A DNA stretch of 64,000 nt, taken from Streptomyces calvus (GTDB taxonomy: Bacteria; Actinomycetota; Actinomycetes; Streptomycetales; Streptomycetaceae). A program made the position numbers and the translations under genes. The stretch spans positions 178,626 to 242,625 of the forward strand of contig NZ_VCNP01000049.1 in NCBI RefSeq assembly GCF_006782915.1. The letters run 5' to 3'. Every line of letters begins with the position of its first letter. Within the stretch, counting starts at the first letter, position 1. The notes under the pieces are model-generated. The model was given only the letters and a program-made list of their open reading frames with translations, searched no databases and was not told the DNA's origin. Shown piece by piece: positions 7,554 through 16,582 of this stretch.

Positions 7554-8510
7554 GTGGCCAATCCCATGATTGAGGCAATCGACGTCACAAAGTCGTTCGG
7601 TGACGTCACCGCGCTGAACGGTGTGAACGTCTCGGTTCCCGAGGGGTCGATCCACGGCTTGCTCGGCCACAACGGCGCCGGCAAGACGACCCTGGTCCAC
7701 ATCCTGTCCACGCTGCTGGAACCGAGCACCGGCACCGCGCGGATCTGCGGCCTGGACGTGACCCGGGACGCCCAGGACGTGCGCCGCCGCATCGGCCTGA
7801 CCGGCCAGTTCGCCTCCGTGGACGAGCAGTTGTCCGGGCGCGAGAACCTGACCCTGATCGCCCGCCTGCTCGGCGCGAGCAGGCGGCAGGCGCTCTCCCG
7901 CGCCGACGAACTGCTGGAGCTGTTCGAGCTGACCGACGCGGCCAAGCGCCCGGCCTCCACCTACTCGGGCGGCATGCGCAGGCGGCTGGACATCTCGGCG
8001 AGCCTCGTCGGCTCGCCGCAGGTCATCTTCCTCGACGAGCCCACCACCGGTCTGGACCCCAACTCCCGGATCGCCGTGTGGGAGGTCATCGAGCGGCTCG
8101 CCAAGGACGGCGTCTCGGTGCTGCTCACCACCCAGTACCTGGAGGAGGCCGACCGGCTCTGCGAGCGGATCACCCTGCTCTCCAAGGGCTCGATCGTCGC
8201 CGAGGGCACGCCCACCGAGCTCAAGGGCGCCGTCGGCCAGCGCATGGTGAACGTGACACTGTCCGCCGAGTCGCAGGTGCCGGGCGCGCTGCGCGCCCTG
8301 GAGGCCGAGGGCTTCCGGCCCACCCTCGCGCAGGACTCCTCGACCGCCCTCGGTGTGCCCGTGACCGCCTCCGCCGACCTGGCGGTCGTGGTGCGCGCGC
8401 TGAACGAGGCGCACACCGACATCGCCGAACTCGGCTTCTCCGAACCGACCCTGGACGACGTCTATCTCCGGCTCACCCACGAGCCCGCCGCGACGCCGGT
8501 GCCCGCGTGA
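7554..8510 (+). CDS. DrrA-type ABC exporter, ATP-binding subunit
   Basis: A 318-aa ATPase of the daunorubicin-resistance (DrrA) family. It has Walker A GHNGAGKTT, the Q-loop region GQFASVDEQ, signature YSGGMRRRLD, Walker B VIFLDEPTTGLDP, and a C-terminal DrrA-type extension ending in the LDDVYLRLT motif. The GTG at 7554 is chosen because GGAGG lies 8 nt upstream; reading on upstream would add a stretch lacking family similarity that overlaps the previous gene. It pairs with the permease 37 nt downstream and probably exports, and gives self-resistance to, the polyketide product. Confidence 0.93.
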   Translation: MANPMIEAIDVTKSFGDVTALNGVNVSVPEGSIHGLLGHNGAGKTTLVHILSTLLEPSTGTARICGLDVTRDAQDVRRRIGLTGQFASVDEQLSGRENLTLIARLLGASRRQALSRADELLELFELTDAAKRPASTYSGGMRRRLDISASLVGSPQVIFLDEPTTGLDPNSRIAVWEVIERLAKDGVSVLLTTQYLEEADRLCERITLLSKGSIVAEGTPTELKGAVGQRMVNVTLSAESQVPGALRALEAEGFRPTLAQDSSTALGVPVTASADLAVVVRALNEAHTDIAELGFSEPTLDDVYLRLTHEPAATPVPA

Positions 8511-8547
8511 CCGTCCCCACCATCCCCACCGTAGAAGGAGCACTCAG

Positions 8548-9390
8548 ATGACGGTCGCCGAGGCCGGTACACCCTTGCGGACACCACCCGTGCGGCGCGA
8601 CGGCACGACCGCCCAGTGGGGCACCAGCGGGCTCATCACGCAGACCGCCGCGCTCACCGGTCGCTCGCTGCGCCCCTACCTGAACGCCGGCGTCATCATC
8701 GTCACGTTCGTCGAACCCCTCGTCATGCTGCTGATGTTCGCCGGCGTGCTGAAGGTGCTCGGCGAGGCACCGGGCATGTCCAAGGAGATGGCCTACATCG
8801 ACGGCCTGGCCCCCGCCATCATGATCATCACGGCGGTCGCCGCCGGCGCCCAGGCGGGCAACGGCCTCATCAACGACCTGCGCAACGAGGTCATCACCCG
8901 CTTCCACACGCTGCCCATCAACCGGTTCAGCGTGCTGCTGGCGCGCAGCTTCGCCGACGCCGCCCGCTCGCTCTACCAGCTGATCGCCGTGGCCGTACTG
9001 GCCGCGGTCATCTTCGGTTTCTCGCCACCCGGCGGCATCCTCGGCGTGCTGGGCGCGATCCTCATGAGCCTGCTCGTCGGCTGGTCGATGAGCTGGATCT
9101 TCATCATGATGGCGGCGCTGATGCGCAACGGCGACGTGCTGCGCATGATCACCACGCTGCTCACCTTCCCGCTGCTGTTCGCCTCCAACGCCTTCGTGCC
9201 GCCGGAGTCGATGCCGACCGGGCTGCGCGTGATCGCCCAGGCCAACCCGATCTCGTACGCCAACGACGCCGTGCGCGCCATGGTCGCCGGGAACGTCACC
9301 GTGATGGAGCTGGTCACGACCGTCGCGGTCTGCCTGGCCCTGGTGTGCGTGTGCGCCCCGATCTCCAAGCGCTCGTTCCGGGTGCTGTGA
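8548..9390 (+). CDS. DrrB-type ABC-2 exporter permease
   Basis: A 280-aa ABC-2 membrane protein with about six hydrophobic segments. It has a cytoplasmic N-terminus and the loop RNEVITRFHTLPINRFS, characteristic of DrrB permeases, and a conserved late segment LLFASNAFVPPESMP with NPISYANDAVR. It is preceded by AGAAGGAG 7 nt before the ATG and follows its ATPase gene directly. Strong hairpin DNA 100 nt downstream suggests that the polyketide/export transcript ends here. The substrate is inferred from context only. Confidence 0.93.
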   Translation: MTVAEAGTPLRTPPVRRDGTTAQWGTSGLITQTAALTGRSLRPYLNAGVIIVTFVEPLVMLLMFAGVLKVLGEAPGMSKEMAYIDGLAPAIMIITAVAAGAQAGNGLINDLRNEVITRFHTLPINRFSVLLARSFADAARSLYQLIAVAVLAAVIFGFSPPGGILGVLGAILMSLLVGWSMSWIFIMMAALMRNGDVLRMITTLLTFPLLFASNAFVPPESMPTGLRVIAQANPISYANDAVRAMVAGNVTVMELVTTVAVCLALVCVCAPISKRSFRVL

Positions 9391-9490
9391 CGCTCCGCCG
9401 GGACGCCGCGACCCGAAGTCCTGGCAGGAAGTGACGAGTTGACCCGACAAACCGGTCCGACGCCCCGGACCGCATGACCGGTAGTGCCCT

Positions 9491-9526
9491 CATCCCGCCC
9501 TCTGCCCCGGTGCAGTGGGCGGGATG
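9491..9526 (+). terminator. Long intrinsic hairpin after the exporter operon
   Basis: CATCCCGCCC pairs perfectly with GGGCGGGATG. After a T-T mismatch, CTGC pairs with GCAG around a 6-nt loop, giving a 14-bp stem. It is followed by TCCTTTCC and not a long T-run, as is common in Streptomyces. It separates the exporter permease from the next regulator gene. Confidence 0.8.
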
Positions 9527-9653
9527 TCCTTTCCCGGTGGCACCAAGATGTCGAACCGCAGACCGAACACTCCAAGCCGTTCTTGGCATGTCTAGGTTTA
9601 ATCCGCGAGTGGGCAAAACCTGCCCCTGGGAAGACACCTTCCGAGAGGTTGAC

Positions 9654-10613
9654 GTGGCGCAATCCGGTATCGGTCTCGACGAACGTTCGGAGCTTCTCTA
9701 CCGGAGGATGCTCCGGCGGACGAACTGGCAGACGCGTGAACTGGCGCAGGTCATGAAGTGGCCGGCGTCCGAGGTCGTACGCGCGATGGACACACTGCGG
9801 GCCGAGGGGCTCGTCGCCGTATCGGCGGACGACCCCACCGCGTTCCGCGCGGTCGAACCGTGCATCGCCCTGCCGGCCCTGCTGGCCCGGTCGATGCACG
9901 AGGGGCGCTCCCCGCAGCCCCGCCCGGTCGAGATCGACCGGTTCATCGCCCTGCACGAGCGGGCCGTCGAGCGGATCGAGGAATCCGCCGACGGAGGAGG
10001 ACACCGCCATGACGCGTCCACCGTGATCGAGCGGATGGTCGCCAAGGCGGAGAGCGACGTGGTGTTCCTCGTGCCGCGGTACGTCGAGGGCGGGTTCGCC
10101 TTCTCCCGGCCGATCGTGGACATGGCGCTGCGGCGGGGCATGCGGCTGCGCGCCGTGTGGACGTCGTCCGTCTTCCACGCCCACCACGCCATGGTCCACG
10201 CGCAGTGGCTGGCCCAGCAGGACGTGCCGCCGCGCATGGCCGACTCGGTGCCGGTGAGCGCGATGATCATGGACGGTGCGGCGGCGGTCGTGATCGACGA
10301 CTCCCACACACCGCGCGTGGTGCGCTCCGCCAGCGAACTGGACTCCCTGTGCGCGCTGGCCGAGCGGTTCTGGGAGCGGGGCACCGCCGTGCGCCAGCTC
10401 AGACGGACCCCCGGCGCCGCGACGACGCGCCGGCCGCGCACCGAGATCGTCCTGCGGCTGCTGGCCGAGGGCCTCACCGACGACGCGATAGCCCGCCGTC
10501 TGGGATGCAGCGTCCGCACCGTCCGCAACGACGTGGCGGCGGCGATGGTGGCGCTCGACGCCCGCAGCCGCTTCCAGGCCGGCGCCCGAGCCATGCAGGT
10601 CGGCCTCATCTGA
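9654..10613 (+). CDS. LuxR-family transcriptional regulator (orphan, first of three related)
   Basis: A 319-aa regulator. Residues of about 10-60 look like a winged-helix or TrmB-like domain (RELAQVMKWPASEVVRAMDTL), the middle resembles a sensor region, and the C-terminus is a LuxR-type HTH (LTDDAIARRLGCSVRTVRND) ending SRFQAGARAMQVGLI. No receiver domain is present. The GTG at 9654 is preferred because GAGAGG lies 5-6 nt upstream; further upstream the DNA is the terminator region. Two leftward genes at 21.1 and 22.0 kb share the same C-terminal signature, so it is likely a pathway regulator of the polyketide locus. Confidence 0.85.
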   Translation: MAQSGIGLDERSELLYRRMLRRTNWQTRELAQVMKWPASEVVRAMDTLRAEGLVAVSADDPTAFRAVEPCIALPALLARSMHEGRSPQPRPVEIDRFIALHERAVERIEESADGGGHRHDASTVIERMVAKAESDVVFLVPRYVEGGFAFSRPIVDMALRRGMRLRAVWTSSVFHAHHAMVHAQWLAQQDVPPRMADSVPVSAMIMDGAAAVVIDDSHTPRVVRSASELDSLCALAERFWERGTAVRQLRRTPGAATTRRPRTEIVLRLLAEGLTDDAIARRLGCSVRTVRNDVAAAMVALDARSRFQAGARAMQVGLI

Positions 10614-10626
10614 ACCCCGTGTGCCC

Positions 10627-10775
10627 CGAGCCCCCGCCTCGGGCACACCCCCGGCCCCCGCGGGCCGCACCTCACCGAGCCCCCGCCTCGGGCACACCCC
10701 GGCCCCCGCGGGCCGCACCCCTCACCGAGCCCCCGCCTCGGTCGCACCTCCGACCCCGCAGGGGCCGTACACCGC
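10627..10775. repeat. 49-50 bp hairpin-bearing direct repeat, about three copies, filling a 342-bp gap
   Basis: The gap 10614-10955 contains two near-identical copies and one diverged copy of a 49-50 bp unit, with CGAG anchors at 10627, 10676 and 10726. Each unit holds two palindromes, CCGAG/CTCGG around a C-rich loop and GGCCCCCGCGGGCC-like. This gives serial hairpins downstream of the LuxR gene and facing the convergent SDR gene. The rest of the gap is C-rich, low-complexity sequence with no recognisable gene. Confidence 0.75.
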
Positions 10776-10955
10776 ACCACCCCGAGCCTCCCCCCCGCCG
10801 CAGCGGAACCCCGCACACCCGAGTCCCCGCCCAGACCTCGACGCTCCCGAGGCACCCCACCCCGACCAACCGCTCCCACCGGCCCCTTGCCCCCACTGAC
10901 CGCCTGTCCTTGAGCACTGCTCGGGGAAGAGGTCGGACGCCGGCCGGGCTGCCGC

Positions 10956-11798
10956 TCAGGCAGCGTCGTCGTGGCCGAGGCCGCCGCCCAGTTCACGGGA
11001 GGCTTCGGCCTGGGCGAGGAGCTCCCTGGCCTTGGCCGTGACGCCTTCGATGGCGTCGGCGCCGGCGACGAAACGCAGCGGCGGCTGGTCCTGGCCGGCG
11101 AGGGTCAGCAGGGCGTGGGCGAGCTTGGCGGGGTCGCCGGGCTGCCGTCCGTTGATGCTCTTCCAGACTTCGACCGTGGCGGTGGTGCGCTCGGCGTAGT
11201 CGTCGACGGTCGGCTCGGGCCAGGTGGTGGAGGCGTCCACGAGCAGTTCGGTACGGAAGTAGCCGGGCTCCACGATCGTGGTGCGGATGCCGTACGGCTT
11301 GATGTCGTGGTGCAGGGCCTCTATCCAGCCCTCGACGGCGAACTTCGAGGCCGCGTAGGCGGAGGTGAACTCCGTGCCGACCTGACCGGCGAGCGAGGAG
11401 ATCGTGATGACGTGACCGTGGCGCTGCCTGCGCATGACGGGCAGGACGGCACGGGTGACGTTCATCGGACCGAACAGGTTGGTCTCGATCTGCCGGCGCA
11501 TGTCCTCCGGCGAGATCTCCTCGAAGAAGCCGGCGAAGAAGTTCCCGGCGTTGTTGATCAGGACGTCGATCCGGCCGAAGCGGTCGACGGCAGCCTGTGC
11601 GGCCGCGTGCGCGTCGTCCAGGCTGGTGACGTCCAGCTTGGTGACCAGCAGGTTGTCGTGCGGCCCGCCCAAGGTCTTCTCGACCTCCTCGGGGCGGCGG
11701 CCGGTGGCGACGACCTGGTGGCCGGCCGCGAGGGCCTGGCGGACGATGTCCGTGCCGAGACCGCGTCCGGCACCGGTGACGAAAATGACCTTGCTCAT
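10956..11798 (-). CDS. SDR-family oxidoreductase
   Basis: A 280-aa short-chain dehydrogenase. It has cofactor loop TGAGRGLG near the N-terminus, NNAG, and catalytic Ser with YAASK (Tyr-x3-Lys). The long C-terminal part (VEPGYFRTELL onward) is typical of the oxidoreductase subgroup that acts on small carbonyl compounds. The ATG at 11798 has GAAGGA upstream. It is divergent from an XRE-type regulator 222 bp away, the common arrangement of a regulator with the SDR gene it controls. No feature ties it to the polyketide; a tailoring role is possible but unsupported. Confidence 0.92.
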   Translation of the reverse strand: MSKVIFVTGAGRGLGTDIVRQALAAGHQVVATGRRPEEVEKTLGGPHDNLLVTKLDVTSLDDAHAAAQAAVDRFGRIDVLINNAGNFFAGFFEEISPEDMRRQIETNLFGPMNVTRAVLPVMRRQRHGHVITISSLAGQVGTEFTSAYAASKFAVEGWIEALHHDIKPYGIRTTIVEPGYFRTELLVDASTTWPEPTVDDYAERTTATVEVWKSINGRQPGDPAKLAHALLTLAGQDQPPLRFVAGADAIEGVTAKARELLAQAEASRELGGGLGHDDAA

Positions 11799-11814
11799 GA
11801 GGGATTCCTTCTCG

Positions 11815-11834
11815 GGTGCCGCATGCGGCGCCCG
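11815..11834. promoter_or_regulatory. Imperfect 20-bp palindrome in SDR/XRE divergent promoter region
   Basis: GGGTGCCGCATGCGGCGCCC is a dyad with a 12-bp perfect core (GCCGCATGCGGC) and outer GGG/CCC arms. It lies 17 bp upstream of the SDR start and within the SDR/XRE intergenic region, so it is a candidate operator for the adjacent regulator. Confidence 0.45.
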
Positions 11835-12020
11835 GTGGGTCGGGGGGCGTCGGCCGTGCCGGGACGGCGCGTACTGCGCCGTGCCGTGCCCGGGCCCGCC
11901 ATCCAGGCAACCACCCGCCGACCCCGCCCGGGCCCGCCTACGAGGTACGGCTCTTCCGGGGGTCTGCCAGTACCTCCTTCGCGGGCTCCGGAGGGCCGGG
12001 GGCCGCCGTACGGTGGACCC

Positions 12021-12908
12021 ATGGACCGCAGCAGCGAGATCCGTGAGTTCCTGCGCACCCGCCGGGCCCGGATCACCCCCGAGCAGACCGGCCTCGCCCC
12101 GCACGGCGGCGCCCGCCGCGTTCCGGGCCTGCGCCGCGAGGAAGTCGCTCAGCTCGCCGGGGTCAGCGTCGACTACTACATCCGTCTGGAGCGGGGCCGC
12201 ACCCAGGGCGTCTCCGAAAGTGTCCTGGAGGCCGTCGCCCGCGCCCTGCGACTGGACGACACCGAACGCGCCCACCTCTTCGACCTCGCCCAGCCCACCG
12301 CCACCCGGGCCGGCCGTCGGCGTCCGCTCGCCCCGCAGCGGGTCCACCCGGTCCTCTACCGGACCTTGGACTCCCTCAGCGTCCCCGCGGTGGTCCAGGG
12401 ACGCCGCACGGACGTGCTCGCCGCCAACCGGCTGGCCCACGCCCTCTACACCGACTTCGAAGCCCGGCCTCGCCGCGAGCGCAACTTCGCCCGCTTCGTC
12501 TTCCTCGACGAGGCCGCCCGCGCGCTGTACGCCGACTGGGACCGGGTCGCCGGCGACTGCCTGGCCATGCTGCGCCTGTATGCCGGACGCCACCCCGACG
12601 ACCCGCAGCTCACCGAGCTGATCGGGGAGCTGTCCCTGCACAGCGACGCCTTCCGCCGTATGTGGGCCGACCACGAAGTCCAGGCGCACACCAGCGGCAC
12701 CAAACGCCTCCATCACCCGCTCGTCGGCGACCTCACCCTCGACTACGTGGTCCTGACCGTCGAAGGCGATCCCGAACAGACCCTCACCGTCTACACCCCC
12801 GAACCCGCCTCCCCTTCTGCCGACGCTCTGGGCCTCCTCGCCAGCTGGACCGGTACTCCGGCCCCCGGGCCGCACGCCCGTGCGGAGAGGACCGACCCAG
12901 CCGGCTGA
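12021..12908 (+). CDS. XRE-family regulator with MmyB-like ligand domain
   Basis: A 295-aa regulator. Residues of about 5-75 form an HTH_XRE domain (RRVPGLRREEVAQLAGVSVD followed by YYIRLERGR), the hallmark of Streptomyces MmyB-type proteins. The rest is the MmyB-like ligand-binding domain (TDVLAANRLAHALY, FLDEAARALYADWDR, HPLVGDLTL). The ATG at 12021 has TACGGT centred about 9 nt upstream and no clear ribosome binding site, which would fit a leaderless transcript. It is divergent from the SDR gene, its probable target. Confidence 0.92.
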   Translation: MDRSSEIREFLRTRRARITPEQTGLAPHGGARRVPGLRREEVAQLAGVSVDYYIRLERGRTQGVSESVLEAVARALRLDDTERAHLFDLAQPTATRAGRRRPLAPQRVHPVLYRTLDSLSVPAVVQGRRTDVLAANRLAHALYTDFEARPRRERNFARFVFLDEAARALYADWDRVAGDCLAMLRLYAGRHPDDPQLTELIGELSLHSDAFRRMWADHEVQAHTSGTKRLHHPLVGDLTLDYVVLTVEGDPEQTLTVYTPEPASPSADALGLLASWTGTPAPGPHARAERTDPAG

Positions 12909-13012
12909 CCGTGCACCCCTGTGAGTCCTTGAACTCACGCAGTCGTCAGGAAAGCACGGATGCGGACACGGCGTTCTCCTCCCGGCGGCGGCCCGGCGGC
13001 ACGCCGGATCAC

Positions 13013-14089
13013 TCACCCGGTGCGCAGGGCCACGAAGTCGCAGAGCGCGTCGAGGGAGTGGCGCGCGGGCAGCGGCGGCAGCGCGTCGAGGGCCGCCCGC
13101 GCCCGGTCCAGCCGCTCGTGCATGAGCGACTGCGCGCGGACCGTGGCCCGGGAGACGGAGAAGAGGGCGAGGGCACGACGGTGCCAGTCCGCTCCCGCCG
13201 CCGGTCCGGCCGCCAGCAGCTCCCGCAGTTCCGCGTCGTCCGGGTCGCTGCTGTCCCGGGCCAGCAGCACGGGCAGGCTGGGCACGCCGGCGAGCAGGTC
13301 CCGGCCCTGCTCCTTGCCGCTGAACGCCTCGGGGGAGAGCAGGTCGAGCAGGTCGTCGGCGATCTGGAAGGCGAGGCCGAGCTCTTCGCCGTACGCGACG
13401 AGACGGTCGGCGACCGCCCGCGGCGCCCCGGACTGGAACGCGCCCACGCCCAGCGACATGGCCAGCAGCGCGGCCGTCTTGCCGGCGGTGACCCGGAAGT
13501 AGTGGCCGACGGAGTCCTCCTCCGGCCCGGGGCCGGCGAGTTCGCGCAGCTGGCCGGCGACGATGCGGTTCGCCGTGAAGGAGTTGAGGGCCAGCGCGTC
13601 CGGCACCAGGTCGGCGGACATCCGGGCGGCCCTGGCCAGCAGCCAGTTCCCGCCCATCGCGGCCATCCGGTTGCCCCACAGGGCGTTGGCGCTGGCGGCG
13701 CCGTGCCGGGTGGGGGCCCGGTCCACCACGTCGTCGTGGTAGAGCGAGGCCAGATGCACCAGTTCGGCGACGACGGCCGCCCGGTCCACGCCCGCACGGT
13801 CCGGATCCCCGAACTCCGCCGCGAGCAGCACCAGCAGGGGCCGCATCCGCTTGCCGCCGGTGGCGGCGAGATGCCCGGTCAGCTCCCTCACCCGAGGGTC
13901 GGACGCGTCCCGCGTGCACGTGCGCAACAGGCGCTCCACACCCGCCAGCGCACCGCCCAGCCGGTCCTGGAACTCCGGTACGTCGGGGCCGAGCCGGCGC
14001 AGCAGCGCGGCGGCGTACGGGCGGTCGCCCACCGGCACGACGGTCGTCGGGACCTCGTACAGCTGCTCTGCGGTCACGAGCGAACTCAT
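13013..14089 (-). CDS. Polyprenyl diphosphate synthase (class I)
   Basis: A 358-aa trans-prenyltransferase that condenses isopentenyl diphosphate with an allylic diphosphate. The first Asp-rich motif is HDDVVD and the second is DDLLD in FQIADDLLDLL; GGKRMRPLLVLL and GNWLLARAA are also characteristic. The start at 14089 (MSSLVTAEQ) is chosen because the upstream codons look non-conserved; an alternative start lies at 14131. It is divergent from MMPL and UbiB-like genes. Product length cannot be told from sequence. It may serve menaquinone or carotenoid-type metabolism or a local natural product. Confidence 0.92.
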   Translation of the reverse strand: MSSLVTAEQLYEVPTTVVPVGDRPYAAALLRRLGPDVPEFQDRLGGALAGVERLLRTCTRDASDPRVRELTGHLAATGGKRMRPLLVLLAAEFGDPDRAGVDRAAVVAELVHLASLYHDDVVDRAPTRHGAASANALWGNRMAAMGGNWLLARAARMSADLVPDALALNSFTANRIVAGQLRELAGPGPEEDSVGHYFRVTAGKTAALLAMSLGVGAFQSGAPRAVADRLVAYGEELGLAFQIADDLLDLLSPEAFSGKEQGRDLLAGVPSLPVLLARDSSDPDDAELRELLAAGPAAGADWHRRALALFSVSRATVRAQSLMHERLDRARAALDALPPLPARHSLDALCDFVALRTG

Positions 14090-14428
14090 CCTGTCGGGGC
14101 GGCCTGCGGGAGCGGAACGACGGTCGAACACCGTCGGCTGTTTCCAGCCGCAACCATTGCAGTCGCCCCCACGCGCGACAACGGGCCTGGCATGAAGGTG
14201 TCATACCGGCCACGGGCCCGTCCGTGCCCACTGCCCGTGCCCCGACCGGCCCGGAAGCCGGAGAAACCACGAAACGGAAGGCGCGTCGGAATTCCCTGCG
14301 GCGCCCGGCGGTGAGGCCCGCGGCACCCGGCAGCTTGATGACAGTTTTCCATCGCGCACCGACGGCCGGGGAACGCGCGCGGACACAATCGGTGCGCCCA
14401 TCCATCCCCTGAGAAGGAGCCTCCCCCC
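14090..14428. other. Intergenic promoter region between prenyl synthase and MMPL genes
   Basis: A 339-bp divergent spacer with no supported gene. The right end holds the strong ribosome binding site GAGAAGGAG before the MMPL ATG. The middle (about 14325-14360) is the least GC-rich part (TTGATGACAGTTTTCC) and is the likeliest promoter location. No clear palindrome was seen. Confidence 0.5.
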
Positions 14429-16582
14429 ATGTTCGGACGGGTCGGACGGTCCGCCGTCAAACACCCCTGGCTGACCATACTGGCGTGGGTGATCGCGGCG
14501 GTAGGCGTGGCGTCCCTGGCGCCGCCCCTGAAACCGGTCAGCGACCAGGCCGAATTCCTGCCCTCCCACTACGAGTCGGTGCAGGCCGGGGAACTCCAGA
14601 AGAAGGCGTTCCCGCAGGAGGAACAGCCCGCCTCCGTCATCGTCTTCCGCCGTGACGACAACGGCCGGCTGACCGAGGCCGACCTCGCGGACGTGCAGAA
14701 GGTCGCCGCCGGGCTGGAGAAGGCCGGCCTCGAGAAGATCAGCGCCGTGCAGACCGGCCCGCAGGCCGTGTCGGAGAACGGCGAGATCGCCCTCGCGAGT
14801 GTCCTCGCGAACACCGACAACCCCTACGACGAAACCTTGATCGAGTCGGTGCGCGAGATGCGCGAGGAGGCCAAGCCGCTCCTCGAGGGCACCGAGCTGC
14901 ACATGGGCATCACCGGCTCGGCGGCGACGGCGCTGGACACCAAGGAGTCCTCCGGCGACACCGACGCCATGATCATGATGGCGACGCTGGTCCTGCTGAT
15001 CGTGCTGCTGGCGGCCATCTTCCGCAGCCCGCTCATCGCGATCCTGCCGGTCCTCGTCATCGGGCTCGTCTTCGTGCTCGCCACCGGCCTGATCTCCATC
15101 GCCTCCGAGGCGGGCGGATTCCAGGCGGACGCCTCGATCGGCTCGATCCTGATCGTGGTGCTCTTCGGCGTCGGCACCGACTACCTGCTCTTCCTGCTGT
15201 TCCGCTACCGGGAGTTCCTGCGCCAGGGCCGGGAGCCGAAGGAGGCCATGACCGAGGCCGTCACCCGGGTCGGGGAGACCATCGCGTCCGCGGCCGGCGC
15301 CGTCGTCGTCGCCTTCCTGGCCCTGCTGCTGTCCAGCCTCGGCATGCTCAAGGCCCTCGGCCCGGCGCTGGCCATCTCGGTCGGCGTCACCCTGGTGGCC
15401 TCGCTGACCCTCGTACCGGCGGTCTTCTCGCTGCTGGGCACCAAGGCGTTCTGGCCGTCCAAGGCGTGGAGCAAGGAGCCCAAGCACAGCCTCGCCGCGC
15501 GGACCGGTGCGCTCACCGCCCGCCGGCCCGGTCTGGTCGCCGCCGTCTCCGGCGGTCTGCTCGCCGCGCTCGCGGCCGGCGTGCTCAGCCTCAACACCGT
15601 GTTCGACAGCAGCAGTTCGCTGCCGAAGGACCTGGAGTCGGTGCAGGCCGCCAAGGAACTGGAGCGCGGCTTCGCGGCCGGCCAGACCGACCCGACCTGG
15701 GTGTACCTGGAGGCCGAGGACGGCGGCAAGCTCGACCGGCGCCAGGTCGACGCCTACGGCGAGAAGCTCGCCGCCGCCGACTTCGGACGCGTGACGCCGC
15801 CCGTCCTCGCGCCCAAGGGCGACATCGCCAAGTTCGGTGTGGTGCTGACGCACAAGCCGGACAGCGACCGCGCCGTGGAACTGCTCGCCGGCCCGCTGCG
15901 CGACGCCGTGCACGAGGCGGCGCCCGACGGCACGCGCGCCCTCGTCGGCGGCACGTCCGCCGTGCTCGCCGACATCCAGCACGCCACCAACCGCGACTAC
16001 TCCGTGGTCTTCCCGGCCGCCGGCGTGGCCATCATGGTGATCCTCGGCCTGCTGCTGCGCAGCGTCGTCGCGCCCCTGTACCTGATGGTCGCGGTCGGCC
16101 TGGGCTTCGCCGCGACGCTCGGCGCGACCGTGCTGCTCTTCCAGACCGTCGCCGGTGAGGCGGGGCTGCCCTTCACCCTGCCGGTGATCGTCTACCTGTT
16201 CGTCGTGGCCATCGGCACCGACTACAACATCCTGATGGTGGCGCGACTGCGGGAGGAGGTGGGCCGCGGCAGCACTCCGGCGCAGGCCGTCCGCCAGGCC
16301 ATCACCCACTCCACGTCCACCGTCGGAACGGCGGCCGTCATCCTCGCCGGCACCTTCGGCGTGCTGCTGCTGGCCCAGAACTCCATGCTCCGCCAGATGG
16401 GCTTCGCCGTGGCCTTCGGCATCCTGCTCACCGCCTTCGTGATGGCCGTGCTGCTGGTGCCCGCGGTCACCACCCTGCTCGGCCACCGGACCTGGTGGCC
16501 CGGCCGGGTCCGTCCCGAACCGGAGCGGGAGGCCGACCCGGAGCCGGCGGCCGAGGAGCCCGTCGCCGCGCAGCGTACGTGA
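14429..16582 (+). CDS. MMPL/RND-family membrane transporter
   Basis: A 717-aa protein with two repeats, each a periplasmic-type loop followed by five or six membrane segments, plus TM1 near residues 15-35 (TILAWVIAAVGVASLA). The MMPL motif GVGTDYLLFLLFRYRE in the first half is echoed by AIGTDYNILMVARLREE in the second. Actinobacterial relatives export lipids, siderophores or polyketides using the proton gradient. A strong RBS precedes ATG 14429, and the stop overlaps the following kinase GTG (GTGA), so the two form one operon. The substrate is unknown; the nearby polyketide locus makes a hydrophobic product a reasonable guess. Confidence 0.95.
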   Translation: MFGRVGRSAVKHPWLTILAWVIAAVGVASLAPPLKPVSDQAEFLPSHYESVQAGELQKKAFPQEEQPASVIVFRRDDNGRLTEADLADVQKVAAGLEKAGLEKISAVQTGPQAVSENGEIALASVLANTDNPYDETLIESVREMREEAKPLLEGTELHMGITGSAATALDTKESSGDTDAMIMMATLVLLIVLLAAIFRSPLIAILPVLVIGLVFVLATGLISIASEAGGFQADASIGSILIVVLFGVGTDYLLFLLFRYREFLRQGREPKEAMTEAVTRVGETIASAAGAVVVAFLALLLSSLGMLKALGPALAISVGVTLVASLTLVPAVFSLLGTKAFWPSKAWSKEPKHSLAARTGALTARRPGLVAAVSGGLLAALAAGVLSLNTVFDSSSSLPKDLESVQAAKELERGFAAGQTDPTWVYLEAEDGGKLDRRQVDAYGEKLAAADFGRVTPPVLAPKGDIAKFGVVLTHKPDSDRAVELLAGPLRDAVHEAAPDGTRALVGGTSAVLADIQHATNRDYSVVFPAAGVAIMVILGLLLRSVVAPLYLMVAVGLGFAATLGATVLLFQTVAGEAGLPFTLPVIVYLFVVAIGTDYNILMVARLREEVGRGSTPAQAVRQAITHSTSTVGTAAVILAGTFGVLLLAQNSMLRQMGFAVAFGILLTAFVMAVLLVPAVTTLLGHRTWWPGRVRPEPEREADPEPAAEEPVAAQRT

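Noticed and set aside
10956..14405. A very long minus-strand open frame (over 1100 codons)
   Set aside because: Only its 3' 280 codons are a real gene (the SDR). The rest is antisense to the XRE gene and out of phase with the prenyl synthase, Arg/Gly/Pro-rich and explained by rare stops in GC-rich DNA.
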